Shown piece by piece: positions 1 through 5,898 of a DNA stretch of 7,992 nt. The notes under the pieces are model-generated. The model was given only the letters and a program-made list of their open reading frames with translations, was not told the DNA's origin and did no database searches. How positions within the stretch are numbered: the stretch's first letter is position 1; each line of letters starts with the position of its first letter. Source of the DNA: Candidatus Staskawiczbacteria bacterium RIFOXYD1_FULL_32_13 (GTDB lineage Bacteria > Patescibacteriota > Minisyncoccia > Minisyncoccales > Staskawiczbacteraceae); NCBI GenBank assembly GCA_001820485.1, contig MHPU01000025.1, forward strand, positions 1-7,992, read 5' to 3'. The position numbers and the translations under genes are program-made.

Positions 1-1101
1 TTTTTCATAGCTTTGATTATACATCAAAGCGTTCGGATTCAAAACAGAATTTGCCTTATCAATTATTTTTTTCATTGTTTTAACGCATTCTAAGGGATAT
101 TTTCCAACAGAGGTTTCATCAGAGAGCATAAGTACATCAGCTCCATCAAAAACTGCGTTTGCCACATCAGTTACTTCAGCATAAGTTGGGTGAGATTTTT
201 CAACCATAGAAAGCATCATCTGAGTGGCTACAATTGCAGGCTTACCATGCCAATGAGCGTGCCGAATTAATTCTTTCTGTAATATTGGTAATTCTTCCAA
301 TGGTGTTTCAATTCCCAAATCACCGCGCGCTACCATAATCCCATCTGATTCTTTTAAAATTTCATCAATTACTTTTAAAGCCACAGCACTTTCAATCTTA
401 GCTATAATTTTGACATCTTTGCCTACAATTTTTCTTAGTTTTTTTACATCTTCTGCAGATTGAGCAAATGAAAGACCTATATAATCTACTTTTTGTTCTT
501 TTCCAAATTTAGCATCAACTTCATCTTTTTTAGTTACTCCGCCACCTGAAAGTTTTGTTTCAGGCACATTTATTCCCTTTTTAGAGGTAAGCAAAGCACC
601 TCTTTCTACCTTAGCAAAGATTTTATTATTTTTTATTTTGATAACAGTAAGCTCAATAGCTCCGTTAATTAAATAAAATGGATGACCAATTTTTACATCA
701 TTAATTAATTCTTTGTGATCAATTGGAATAATTTTTTTTACTAAGTCACATTGGTTAAAAGCAAAAGAATAAATTTCGCCTTCTTTCATATGAACATCTT
801 GGGGTAAAATACCAACTCTAATTCTTGGACCACACAAATCCTGAAGAATTTTTACATCTTTGCCAGTTTCTTTTTTTATTTTCTTTAAATTAGCTTTAAG
901 CTCAACTAATTGTTTGTTTGAAGCGTGCGAAAAATTAAGTCTGGCAATTTCCATACCAGCTAGAGCCATATTTTTCAATAGTCCAAAGTCAGCAGATCTT
1001 TTGCCAACATTGCACATAATTTTTGGATTCACGAATTTATGAAGTACACGAGTAAATTCGGGAAAAAATTTTATGCCTCTTAAACAGTTTCTTTGTGGCA
1101 T
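1..1101 (-). CDS. pyk: Pyruvate kinase, C-terminally truncated by window edge
   Basis: This gene encodes pyruvate kinase, the cytosolic glycolytic enzyme that converts phosphoenolpyruvate and ADP to pyruvate and ATP. The minus strand reads open for 367 codons from the ATG at 1101 to the window edge. The usual length is about 470 residues, so part of the C domain is missing. Visible motifs are ARLNFSH (substrate/K+ site Arg, Asn, Ser), QDLCGPRIRVG, KIE (catalytic Lys), MVARGDLGIE (metal-binding Glu and Asp), ATQMMLSM (catalytic Thr) and DVANAVFDGAD. The active site therefore looks complete. Oddities are PKIMCNVGKRS where TKIVCTIGPAS is usual, SDET where SGET is usual, and about 25 residues before the first beta-strand. 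No SD precedes the ATG, but a good promoter lies 52 bp upstream. A shorter start is unlikely because the next ATG falls inside the first conserved strand. Confidence 0.95.
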   Translation of the reverse strand, partial: MPQRNCLRGIKFFPEFTRVLHKFVNPKIMCNVGKRSADFGLLKNMALAGMEIARLNFSHASNKQLVELKANLKKIKKETGKDVKILQDLCGPRIRVGILPQDVHMKEGEIYSFAFNQCDLVKKIIPIDHKELINDVKIGHPFYLINGAIELTVIKIKNNKIFAKVERGALLTSKKGINVPETKLSGGGVTKKDEVDAKFGKEQKVDYIGLSFAQSAEDVKKLRKIVGKDVKIIAKIESAVALKVIDEILKESDGIMVARGDLGIETPLEELPILQKELIRHAHWHGKPAIVATQMMLSMVEKSHPTYAEVTDVANAVFDGADVLMLSDETSVGKYPLECVKTMKKIIDKANSVLNPNALMYNQSYEK

Positions 1102-1152
1102 AAATTTTTGCGACGCTTGATAACTTGTACTTCTGTTATTTTATACTCTTTA

Positions 1153-1181
1153 ATTATAGCACAAAATAAGGTATTATGCAA
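1153..1181 (-). promoter_or_regulatory. Sigma70-type promoter of pyk
   Basis: On the minus strand, TTGCAT (complement of 1176-1181) is separated by 17 bp from a perfect TATAAT (complement of 1153-1158). Transcription would start near 1146, giving an A/T-rich leader of about 45 nt without an SD. It is back-to-back with the promoter at 1190-1217, with 8 bp between the two -35 boxes. Confidence 0.75.
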
Positions 1182-1189
1182 TAGCCATA

Positions 1190-1217
1190 TTGACATTATG
1201 TCTTATTATGCTATAAT
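1190..1217 (+). promoter_or_regulatory. Consensus sigma70 promoter of the 130-aa cassette
   Basis: A perfect TTGACA (1190-1195), a 16-bp spacer and a perfect TATAAT (1212-1217) are preceded by TGC, giving an extended -10 (TGnTATAAT). Such a full-consensus promoter predicts strong, activator-independent expression. Transcription would start near 1224, about 100 nt before the ATG at 1325. Confidence 0.8.
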
Positions 1218-1223
1218 TAGCAT
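1208..1223 (+). promoter_or_regulatory. Inverted repeat over the -10 box, possible operator
   Basis: ATGCTA (1208-1213) and TAGCAT (1218-1223) are exact inverted repeats separated by TAAT. They cover the -10 box of the cassette promoter. The position suits a repressor operator, but no cognate regulator is visible and chance is possible in A/T-rich DNA. Confidence 0.35.
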
Positions 1224-1265
1224 AGCTTTAAAAAATCTTATTTAAAAACAGTCAGGTAATTTTTT

Positions 1266-1317
1266 TCACAAGCGTTCTTGTGATATCCTATCTGTTTTGA
1301 ATAAGAACAGTTAGGAG
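1266..1317 (+). promoter_or_regulatory. Structured 5' leader: two hairpins, the second covering the SD
   Basis: The first hairpin pairs TCACAAG (1266-1272) with CTTGTGA (1277-1283) around CGTT. The second pairs CCTATCTGTT (1287-1296) with AACAGTTAGG (1306-1315), nine of ten positions matching, around a 9-nt loop. The second arm contains the AGG of the SD AGGAG (1313-1317), which lies 7 nt before the ATG. Folding would therefore hide half of the SD. A thermometer-like or ligand-responsive control of translation is possible; no known riboswitch class is recognised. Confidence 0.5.
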
Positions 1318-1324
1318 AAGTCGC

Positions 1325-1717
1325 ATGACCGCGCAGACACAGGAGACTCAGTATGAGGGTCTGAAGGCGTACACTTTTGTCGTCAGGTATGGCGACAACG
1401 CGCAGTACCACACCGAGGATGCTTGCATAGCGGGCAGTCGTGATGAGGCTTTGGCAATTGTGAAAGCCATGCGGGCCGATTTACCTGGCCAAGTGAGCTT
1501 CTTTGATACCGCTTTTGCGGTAATGCAACCGGCCATCATCGAATGGTGGCTCGGTAGCAAACGATTTGAAGAGAAGGGTTGCTATGCTTTTCTTCAAGGG
1601 TTCTTCTTCTGCAAGTGTGGTGACCATCAAAAGGTCACTCACTGTGCAAAAGAAGAAAATCGGAATGGGTGGACTGCCGTTATCTACGGCAACAACCACC
1701 AAGTCAAGCCACTGTAA
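1325..1717 (+). CDS. GC-rich orphan protein, 130 aa, unrecognised
   Basis: I do not recognise this protein. The ORF is preceded by a strong SD (AGGAG, 7 nt from the ATG) and flanked by its own consensus promoter and a terminator, so it forms a complete monocistronic cassette. The residues suggest a soluble cytosolic protein. The N-terminal half (about residues 15-60) looks like a mixed alpha/beta fold. The segment CKCGDHQKVTHC at residues 96-107 could bind a metal through CxC and HC, although this is speculative. Codons are much richer in G/C (GGC, GCC, CTG, CGG) than in pheS or gyrB, and the strong SD contrasts with the SD-less neighbours, so acquired origin is likely. An imperfect inverted repeat (1601-1657) runs through the coding sequence. 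Another frame from 1566 is also open, but it has no SD. Confidence 0.7.
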   Translation: MTAQTQETQYEGLKAYTFVVRYGDNAQYHTEDACIAGSRDEALAIVKAMRADLPGQVSFFDTAFAVMQPAIIEWWLGSKRFEEKGCYAFLQGFFFCKCGDHQKVTHCAKEENRNGWTAVIYGNNHQVKPL

Positions 1718-1725
1718 CAATTTTT

Positions 1726-1766
1726 GCCCTGGCGATTCGATTAATTTCGAGCCCCATGGCTTTTTT
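1726..1766 (+). terminator. Rho-independent terminator of the 130-aa cassette
   Basis: GCCCTGG (1726-1732) pairs with CCATGGC (1754-1760), six of seven positions matching. An inner stem TCGA/TCGA (1737-1740 and 1747-1750) adds to it. Six T residues (1761-1766) follow directly. It lies 8 nt after the stop codon of the 130-aa ORF. Confidence 0.65.
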
Positions 1767-1789
1767 ATTAAATTCATCGTAGTAAGATT

Positions 1790-1809
1790 TAGACGATCGT
1801 CTATTTTTT
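1790..1809 (+). repeat. 14-bp perfect palindrome followed by T6
   Basis: TAGACGATCGTCTA (1790-1803) is a perfect palindrome followed by six T. As RNA it folds as a 5-bp stem with a GATC loop, so it could be a weak back-up terminator. As DNA it could be a dimer-binding site about 60 bp upstream of the pheS promoter. The sequence does not decide between these. Confidence 0.35.
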
Positions 1810-1860
1810 GCTACAATGAAAAGTTAATTATTTTAAGTAATTATGGGGTAACTATAGGTC

Positions 1861-1889
1861 TTGCACACGAGTATGAAATTTAGTATAAT
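1861..1889 (+). promoter_or_regulatory. Sigma70-type promoter of pheS-gyrB
   Basis: TTGCAC (1861-1866), a 17-bp spacer and a perfect TATAAT (1884-1889) lie upstream of pheS. Transcription would begin near 1896, leaving a leader of about 26 nt with no SD. No T-box or Phe-codon leader peptide is visible. Confidence 0.7.
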
Positions 1890-1921
1890 TAGCAAATACT
1901 ATATAAAATCAAAATACAAAC

Positions 1922-3064
1922 ATGAAAAGAGAAATTACAATTACAGATTTAAATGAGCAAAAATTAATTGAGGAATTAAACAAAAGAACAGATGTAAAAG
2001 CTGAAAGAATTAAAAGATTTTTAGCTTTACCGGATTTAAGCAAGAAAGAAGGGTCTCCTGTAAAAATTTTATTTGATCAAATAATAAATTCTCCAAAATT
2101 TGCAGATTTTGATTTAGTTGATTTTCCAAAAATCGTAACTGTAGAGCAGTGCTTTGATTTACTAAATATGCCTCAGGATCATCCAGCTAGAAAAGAAACC
2201 GACACATATTACTTAGATGACGCGCATATTTTGCGAACTCATACAACAGCTTTTTGGTCATTTTATCTAAAAGACCCTGAGGTTCTAAAAAGGTTAGAAA
2301 CAGAGGGTGAAATTAAAGCTATTTCAAAAGGAATTGTTTTTAGAAAAGATGAAATAGATAAAAATCATTTTCCAGCTTTTCATCAAATTGATGGCTTATT
2401 AATTTGTAGGAAAAATAAAAAAATTGTTGACCAAAATGTTTTAAAAGAAGCTCAAGTTGATTTGGCAAAATCGGCTTTTGGAGAAAATATTGAATATAAA
2501 TTTATTGAAGATAATTTTCCTTATACGGTGGAAAGTTTAGAAATGGATATTATGTTTAATGGTCAGTGGCTAGAGGTAAATGGAGCGGGACTTGTAAACC
2601 CTATAGTTTTGGAAAAATTTGGTTTAGATCCAGAAATATATAATGGTTGGGCATTTGGCTTTGGTGATAGATTAGCAATGATCAAAATGGAAATTCCTGA
2701 TATTAGAATTTTGTGGTCCCAAGACCCAAGAATTACTAGTCAGTTTAAAGATATAAACAGTAAGTACAAAGAAGTTAGCAAATACCCAGAGACAAGTCGC
2801 GATATTTCGTTTATAATTGATAAAAATATAAACTTGAATAATTATTATGAAATTGTTAGAGATTTTGCAGAGAATTTAATTGAAGAAGTAAAACTAGTTG
2901 ATGAATTTGAAAATGAAGCTAAATTTGGTGCTGATAAAAAATCTTATACGTTTAGAATTGTTTATAGAAGCCCAGAAAGAACTTTAACTAGCGAAGAGAT
3001 AAATGTTATTCAGGAAAAAATTCGTGAAAAAACTGTTCAAGAATTAAACGCAGTTTTAAGATAA
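1922..3064 (+). CDS. pheS: Single-chain phenylalanyl-tRNA synthetase (PheS core + FDX-ACB domain)
   Basis: This class II enzyme attaches phenylalanine to tRNA-Phe in the cytosol. The catalytic core runs from about residue 70 to 275. It shows motif 2 (DHPAR 86-90, LRTHTTA 104-110), the Phe-pocket strand HQIDGLLI (154-161), and motif 3 with GWAFGFGDRLAMIK (242-255) and IPDIR (258-262). Residues 284-380 form a ferredoxin-fold anticodon-binding (FDX-ACB) domain, with SKYPETSRDISF near its start and RIVYRSPERTLTSEE near its end. In ordinary bacteria FDX-ACB ends the separate beta subunit PheT. PheS plus FDX-ACB in one chain of about 400 residues is the layout of monomeric mitochondrial PheRS. The long coiled coil at the N-terminus of normal bacterial PheS is missing. 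The gene starts at ATG without an SD and ends 39 nt before gyrB, probably as an operon. The family is certain; the monomeric state is inferred. Confidence 0.92.
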   Translation: MKREITITDLNEQKLIEELNKRTDVKAERIKRFLALPDLSKKEGSPVKILFDQIINSPKFADFDLVDFPKIVTVEQCFDLLNMPQDHPARKETDTYYLDDAHILRTHTTAFWSFYLKDPEVLKRLETEGEIKAISKGIVFRKDEIDKNHFPAFHQIDGLLICRKNKKIVDQNVLKEAQVDLAKSAFGENIEYKFIEDNFPYTVESLEMDIMFNGQWLEVNGAGLVNPIVLEKFGLDPEIYNGWAFGFGDRLAMIKMEIPDIRILWSQDPRITSQFKDINSKYKEVSKYPETSRDISFIIDKNINLNNYYEIVRDFAENLIEEVKLVDEFENEAKFGADKKSYTFRIVYRSPERTLTSEEINVIQEKIREKTVQELNAVLR

Positions 3065-3103
3065 TTTTTATTATGCGACAAATTAAATTTAAAATATAAA
3101 AAT

Positions 3104-5386
3104 ATGTTTAAAATAAATATAAAATCAAAAGATGAGCCAGAGCCAAAAAAAGAAGTTGTAAAAAAACTTGAAAAGAAGTCTGATAGAGTTGTCATCCCCG
3201 CGAAAGCGGGGATCCAGTCAAAATCCCTTGAAAAAACTCTGGATTCCCGTTTGCACGGGAATGACAAAGAGGCAAAAACAGATGTGAGGAAAACTGAAGT
3301 TCACCCAGTCAAATCTGCCAAAGGCGGTGTTTTGTCAGAGACAAAACAATTTGACCGGGTAAAAGCTGAAAAAGCGGAAACAAAAAAAGAAGATAAAAAA
3401 CCCGCCTCCGCTAAAAGCTCTGGCGAGGCAAAAGCTGATTTTATTCCAGAAATTGGAGCAGGGGTGGCTCAAAAAACTAGAAAAGAAGGTGAGTATAGCG
3501 CTAAAGATATTACAGTGCTTAAGGGGCTGGAGCCTGTAAGATTGCGTCCTGGAATGTATATTGGAGGCACTGGGCTTGATGGCTTGCACCACTTAATTTG
3601 GGAGGTAGTCAACAATTGTTTAGATGAAGCAATTGCAGGTTATGCTAAAGAGGTCGAAGTTAATTTATTGCCAAATAATAGAGTAAGTATTTCTGATGAT
3701 GGTAGAGGAATTCCAGTTGAAAAACATCCTGATACTGGAAAGTCTACACTTGAAACAGTTTTAACAACCTTACATGCTGGAGGAAAATTTGGCGGAGAAG
3801 CTTATAAAGTTTCTGGAGGCTTGCATGGCGTGGGTATTTCTGTAGTATGTGCTTTGTCTACATATATGTTAGCTGAAGTTAAAAGAGATGGAGGAATTTA
3901 CCAACAAGAATATTTTCGCGGAGCGCCAAAAGCTAATGTTAAAAAAGTAGGGGACACAAAAAAAACTGGAACCACTCAGACTTTTGATGCAGATCCACAA
4001 ATATTTGCTGAAATAAGATATGATTCAAAAAAAATATTAAATTATTTAAGACAGCAAGCATATTTAACTAAAGGTGTAAAAATTACTTTTAATGATACAA
4101 GAAAAAAAGGTGAAGAATTAAGTTATACATTTTATTTTGAAGGAGGAATTAAAAGTTATGTAAAATATCTTGTTTCGGGAATTGAACAAAGGCATGATAA
4201 TATTTTTTCAACTTCTGCTACAAAAGATGATATTTATGTAGAAGCTGCTTTTCAATACAATAAAGAAATGGAATGTACTGAAGAAAGTTTTTGTAACAAC
4301 ATTTATACCCCAGAAGGTGGAACTCATGTTTCTGGATTTAGGTCTGCTTTAACTAGAACTTTAAATGATTATGCAAGAAAAGAAGGATTTTTAAAAGAAA
4401 AAGATGAAAATTTTTCAGGAGATGATGTAAGAGAAGGCTTAACTGCTGTTGTTTCTGTAAAAATTAGAACTCCTCAATTTGAAGGTCAAACCAAAGCCAA
4501 ATTAGGAAACCCAGAAGCCAAAGCTTCAGTTGAAGCAGCTACAATGGAAGGTTTGGCCGATTATTTGGAAAGATATCCTTCTGATGCAAAATCAATTGTT
4601 GAAAATTGTCTATTGGCTACCAAGGCAAGACTTGCAGCCAAAGCAGCTCGTCAAACTGTTTTAAGAAAAGGAGCATTAGAGGGTTTGGCTTTGCCAGGAA
4701 AATTAGCTGATTGTTTAAGCCGTAAACCAGAAGAATCAGAAATATATATTGTTGAGGGAGATTCTGCTGGTGGTTCTTCAAAAATGGCTAGAGACAGAAG
4801 ATTTCAAGCTATTTTGCCTTTGCGTGGAAAGATTTTAAATGTAGAAAGAGCAAGAATGGATAAAATTTTGGAATCAAAAGAAATTAGAGCATTAATTATT
4901 GCTATGGGAACTGGAATTGGTGAAGATTTTGATATTGAAAGATTAAGATACCATAGAATTGTAATTATGACTGATGCTGATGTTGACGGAGCACATATTA
5001 GAACTTTACTTTTAACATTTTTTTACAGACACTTTAAACCAGTTGTTGAAGCAGGACATATATATATTGCTCAACCACCACTTTACAAAATTTCTGCTGG
5101 AAAAAATGCTCAATACGCATATTCAGATGATCAAAGAGATAAAATTGTTAAAGAAATGGGTAAGTCTTCTGTATCAATTCAAAGATATAAAGGTTTAGGA
5201 GAAATGAACCCAGAACAACTTTGGGAAACAACAATGAACCCAGAAAACAGAACTTTATTGCAAGTTGCAGTTGAAACAGCTCACGAAGCAGACAGAACTC
5301 TTGATATTTTAATGGGTGAAGAAGTTGAGCCCCGTAAGAAGTTCATCCAAACCCACGCAAAGAGTGTTAAGAGTTTAGATATTTAA
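3104..5386 (+). CDS. gyrB: DNA gyrase subunit B with a long repeat-derived N-terminal extension
   Basis: GyrB is the ATPase and Toprim subunit of the GyrA2GyrB2 gyrase, which introduces negative supercoils. The conventional protein begins near residue 130 (YSAKDITVLKGLEPVR). The GHKL ATPase follows, with EVVNNCLDEA (167-176, catalytic Glu first), DDGRGIP (198-204) and GGLHGVG (238-244). QTKAKLGN (462-469) carries the QTK-loop lysine. The Toprim domain has EGDSAGG (551-557) and DADVDG (624-629), followed by QRYKGLGEMN (693-702). The protein ends in a typical IQTHAKSVKSLDI. At 760 residues it is about 120 longer than usual. The extra Lys/Glu-rich extension holds three palindromic elements in frame. 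There is no SD at the ATG. A GTG at 3464 has GGAG 5 nt upstream and would give a normal-length protein, so the start is uncertain. The last ~20 codons have foreign-looking codon use. Confidence 0.95.
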   Translation: MFKINIKSKDEPEPKKEVVKKLEKKSDRVVIPAKAGIQSKSLEKTLDSRLHGNDKEAKTDVRKTEVHPVKSAKGGVLSETKQFDRVKAEKAETKKEDKKPASAKSSGEAKADFIPEIGAGVAQKTRKEGEYSAKDITVLKGLEPVRLRPGMYIGGTGLDGLHHLIWEVVNNCLDEAIAGYAKEVEVNLLPNNRVSISDDGRGIPVEKHPDTGKSTLETVLTTLHAGGKFGGEAYKVSGGLHGVGISVVCALSTYMLAEVKRDGGIYQQEYFRGAPKANVKKVGDTKKTGTTQTFDADPQIFAEIRYDSKKILNYLRQQAYLTKGVKITFNDTRKKGEELSYTFYFEGGIKSYVKYLVSGIEQRHDNIFSTSATKDDIYVEAAFQYNKEMECTEESFCNNIYTPEGGTHVSGFRSALTRTLNDYARKEGFLKEKDENFSGDDVREGLTAVVSVKIRTPQFEGQTKAKLGNPEAKASVEAATMEGLADYLERYPSDAKSIVENCLLATKARLAAKAARQTVLRKGALEGLALPGKLADCLSRKPEESEIYIVEGDSAGGSSKMARDRRFQAILPLRGKILNVERARMDKILESKEIRALIIAMGTGIGEDFDIERLRYHRIVIMTDADVDGAHIRTLLLTFFYRHFKPVVEAGHIYIAQPPLYKISAGKNAQYAYSDDQRDKIVKEMGKSSVSIQRYKGLGEMNPEQLWETTMNPENRTLLQVAVETAHEADRTLDILMGEEVEPRKKFIQTHAKSVKSLDI
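3191..3265 (+). repeat. Cloverleaf palindromic repeat inserted in frame in gyrB (75 bp, 25 codons)
   Basis: The outer stem is GTCAT (3191-3195) with ATGAC (3261-3265). Three arms follow: CCCCGC/GCGGGG around a GAAA loop (3196-3211), ATCCAG/CTGGAT (3212-3217 and 3239-3244), and CCCGT/ACGGG around TTGC (3246-3259). It encodes GyrB residues 30-54, including VIPAKAGIQ and LDSRLHGND. These strings recur widely in bacterial proteins and shadow ORFs because this repeat family is dispersed. The length is a multiple of three, starts at codon position 1 and contains no stop. A second copy lies at 5414-5485. Confidence 0.85.
3300..3363 (+). repeat. Second palindromic element in the gyrB extension
   Basis: The outer arms TTCACCCAGTCAAAT (3300-3314) and ATTTGACCGGGTAAA (3349-3363) match at 13 of 15 positions. 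Inside, GTTTTGTC and GACAAAAC (3329-3336, 3340-3347) form a perfect 8-bp stem around AGA, and GCC/GGC (3317-3325) form a short one. It encodes GyrB residues of about 66-87. The sequence differs from the cloverleaf repeat at 3191, so it belongs to another family. No second copy is in the window. Confidence 0.6.
3404..3429 (+). repeat. Third short palindromic element in the gyrB extension
   Basis: GCCTC (3404-3408) pairs with GAGGC (3425-3429), with an inner GCT/AGC stem around AAA (3410-3418). It is G/C-rich against A/T-rich flanks and encodes GyrB residues of about 101-109 (ASAKSSGEA). Its base composition and position suggest another inserted repeat, though it is short enough to be chance. 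Confidence 0.4.
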
Positions 5387-5389
5387 TTT

Positions 5390-5410
5390 GTGTTAGGCTT
5401 AGCCTTACAC
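5390..5410 (+). other. Hairpin just after the gyrB stop
   Basis: GTGTTAGGC (5390-5398) and GCCTTACAC (5402-5410) pair at eight of nine positions around TTA. It lies 3 nt after the gyrB stop codon. No T-run follows, so it is not a classical terminator. It may stabilise the 3' end of the transcript together with the repeat that follows. Confidence 0.5.
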
Positions 5411-5413
5411 ATT

Positions 5414-5485
5414 GTCATTCCCGCGAAAGCGGGAATCCAGAGTGCGGGCGTTTAAACCTGGATTCCCAATCAAGTTGGGAATGAC
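5414..5485 (+). repeat. Intergenic cloverleaf palindromic repeat (72 bp), same family as 3191-3265
   Basis: The fold has no unpaired junction bases. The outer stem is GTCATT/AATGAC (5414-5419, 5480-5485). Arm 1 is CCCGC-GAAA-GCGGG (5420-5433). Arm 2 is AATCCAG/CTGGATT around a 17-nt loop (5434-5464). Arm 3 is CCCAA-TCAAG-TTGGG (5465-5479). It shares the first 25 or so bases and the end with the copy inside gyrB, while arm 3 differs with compensated pairing. It lies between gyrB and a converging cassette terminator. It resembles a REP/MITE-like dispersed element and is not a tRNA. Confidence 0.85.
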
Positions 5486-5500
5486 ACGACGAAAGAATTT

Positions 5501-5560
5501 TAAAATAAAAAAAACGCCTCGCGTCAACCATATACGATGAACGTAAGGTCGGCGCGAAGC
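5501..5560 (-). terminator. Rho-independent terminator of cassette A
   Basis: On the minus strand, the complements of CGCGAAGC (5553-5560) and GCCTCGCG (5516-5523) form an 8-bp stem with one mismatch, with further short pairing inside. The stem is followed by eight U (complement of 5507-5514) and more U/A. It starts 14 nt after the stop of the 72-aa ORF. The run of eight A, one base and GCCTCGC on the plus strand matches the cassette B terminator at 15 of 16 positions. Confidence 0.75.
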
Positions 5561-5574
5561 CTGCAAAACACCTA

Positions 5575-5793
5575 CTAAAACTCTCCGAGTTCTGGGACAA
5601 ACCAAGGTCTAGGCGGTTCGGCTTGTCTCGAGTTGGCCGAAGATGCTGGAGTCGGTGGTTCGCTGGTCGATTCGGTAGGTTTCGTGAAAAGTTCTACGAC
5701 TTGACATGGATTCATTTTTTGCATGAATTCTCGTGCCGCATCATCTCCGGCCTCCAAAGCGAGAAAGACAGAATTTACGAGACAGAAACGCAT
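5575..5793 (-). CDS. Cassette A: GC-rich orphan protein, 72 aa, unrecognised
   Basis: I do not recognise this protein. The start is well supported: AAGGAGG, a full-match SD, lies 5 nt before the ATG. Residues 1-36 look helical (VNSVFLALEAGDDAAREF and on). Residues 39-65 are rich in Pro, Ser, Thr and Glu and are probably disordered, and the C-terminus is aromatic and acidic (PWFVPELGEF). It has no membrane segment or clear signal peptide. It is a complete minus-strand unit with a consensus promoter at 5856-5883, a leader of about 55 nt and a terminator. It lies between gyrB and rhuM and opposes both. Its G/C-rich codons and strong SD differ from the A/T-rich host genes. It shares promoter and terminator sequence with cassette B but not the coding sequence. 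Confidence 0.65.
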   Translation of the reverse strand: MRFCLVNSVFLALEAGDDAAREFMQKMNPCQVVELFTKPTESTSEPPTPASSANSRQAEPPRPWFVPELGEF

Positions 5794-5852
5794 GATAGCC
5801 TCCTTATCCTTTGCGTGATAGTGTGTGAAAGAGAGAGAAGCAAATTCTGTTA

Positions 5853-5898
5853 TTTATTATATCATATTATAAAATCTTGTCAATATGCGAGAGCAAAA
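5853..5898. repeat. 46-bp promoter repeat, copy A
   Basis: This segment matches 7331-7376 at 42 of 46 positions. The differences are two 2-bp blocks (AA/GT and GA/AG). It contains the whole cassette promoter plus 15 bp beyond the -35, and in this copy it also supplies the rhuM start codon and its next codons. Confidence 0.9.
5856..5883 (-). promoter_or_regulatory. Consensus extended -10 promoter of cassette A
   Basis: On the minus strand, TTGACA (complement of 5878-5883), a 16-bp spacer and TATAAT (complement of 5856-5861) are preceded by TGA, giving TGnTATAAT. The -35 box ends 1 bp before the ATG of the divergent rhuM gene at 5885. Confidence 0.8.

Noticed and set aside
1566..1883. Forward 105-codon frame overlapping the 130-aa ORF
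   Set aside because: It runs through the terminator, the palindrome and the pheS promoter and lacks an SD, while the 130-aa frame has promoter, SD and terminator in place.
3037..3267. Minus-strand open frame with FPCKRESRV and DWIPAFAGMT
   Set aside because: It is the antisense of the repeat inside gyrB and of the pheS-gyrB spacer; the sense strand carries the real genes.
5414..5485. Cloverleaf fold as a possible tRNA gene
   Set aside because: Arm lengths, loops and the lack of D-loop, T-loop and anticodon features do not fit a tRNA, and the sequence matches a dispersed repeat also found inside gyrB.
5405..5605. Minus-strand open frames encoding strings such as DSRFRGNDN and SGFPLSRE
   Set aside because: These are translations of the cloverleaf palindromic repeat and the cassette A terminator, with no SD or promoter of their own. 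Such strings are a common annotation artefact of this repeat family.
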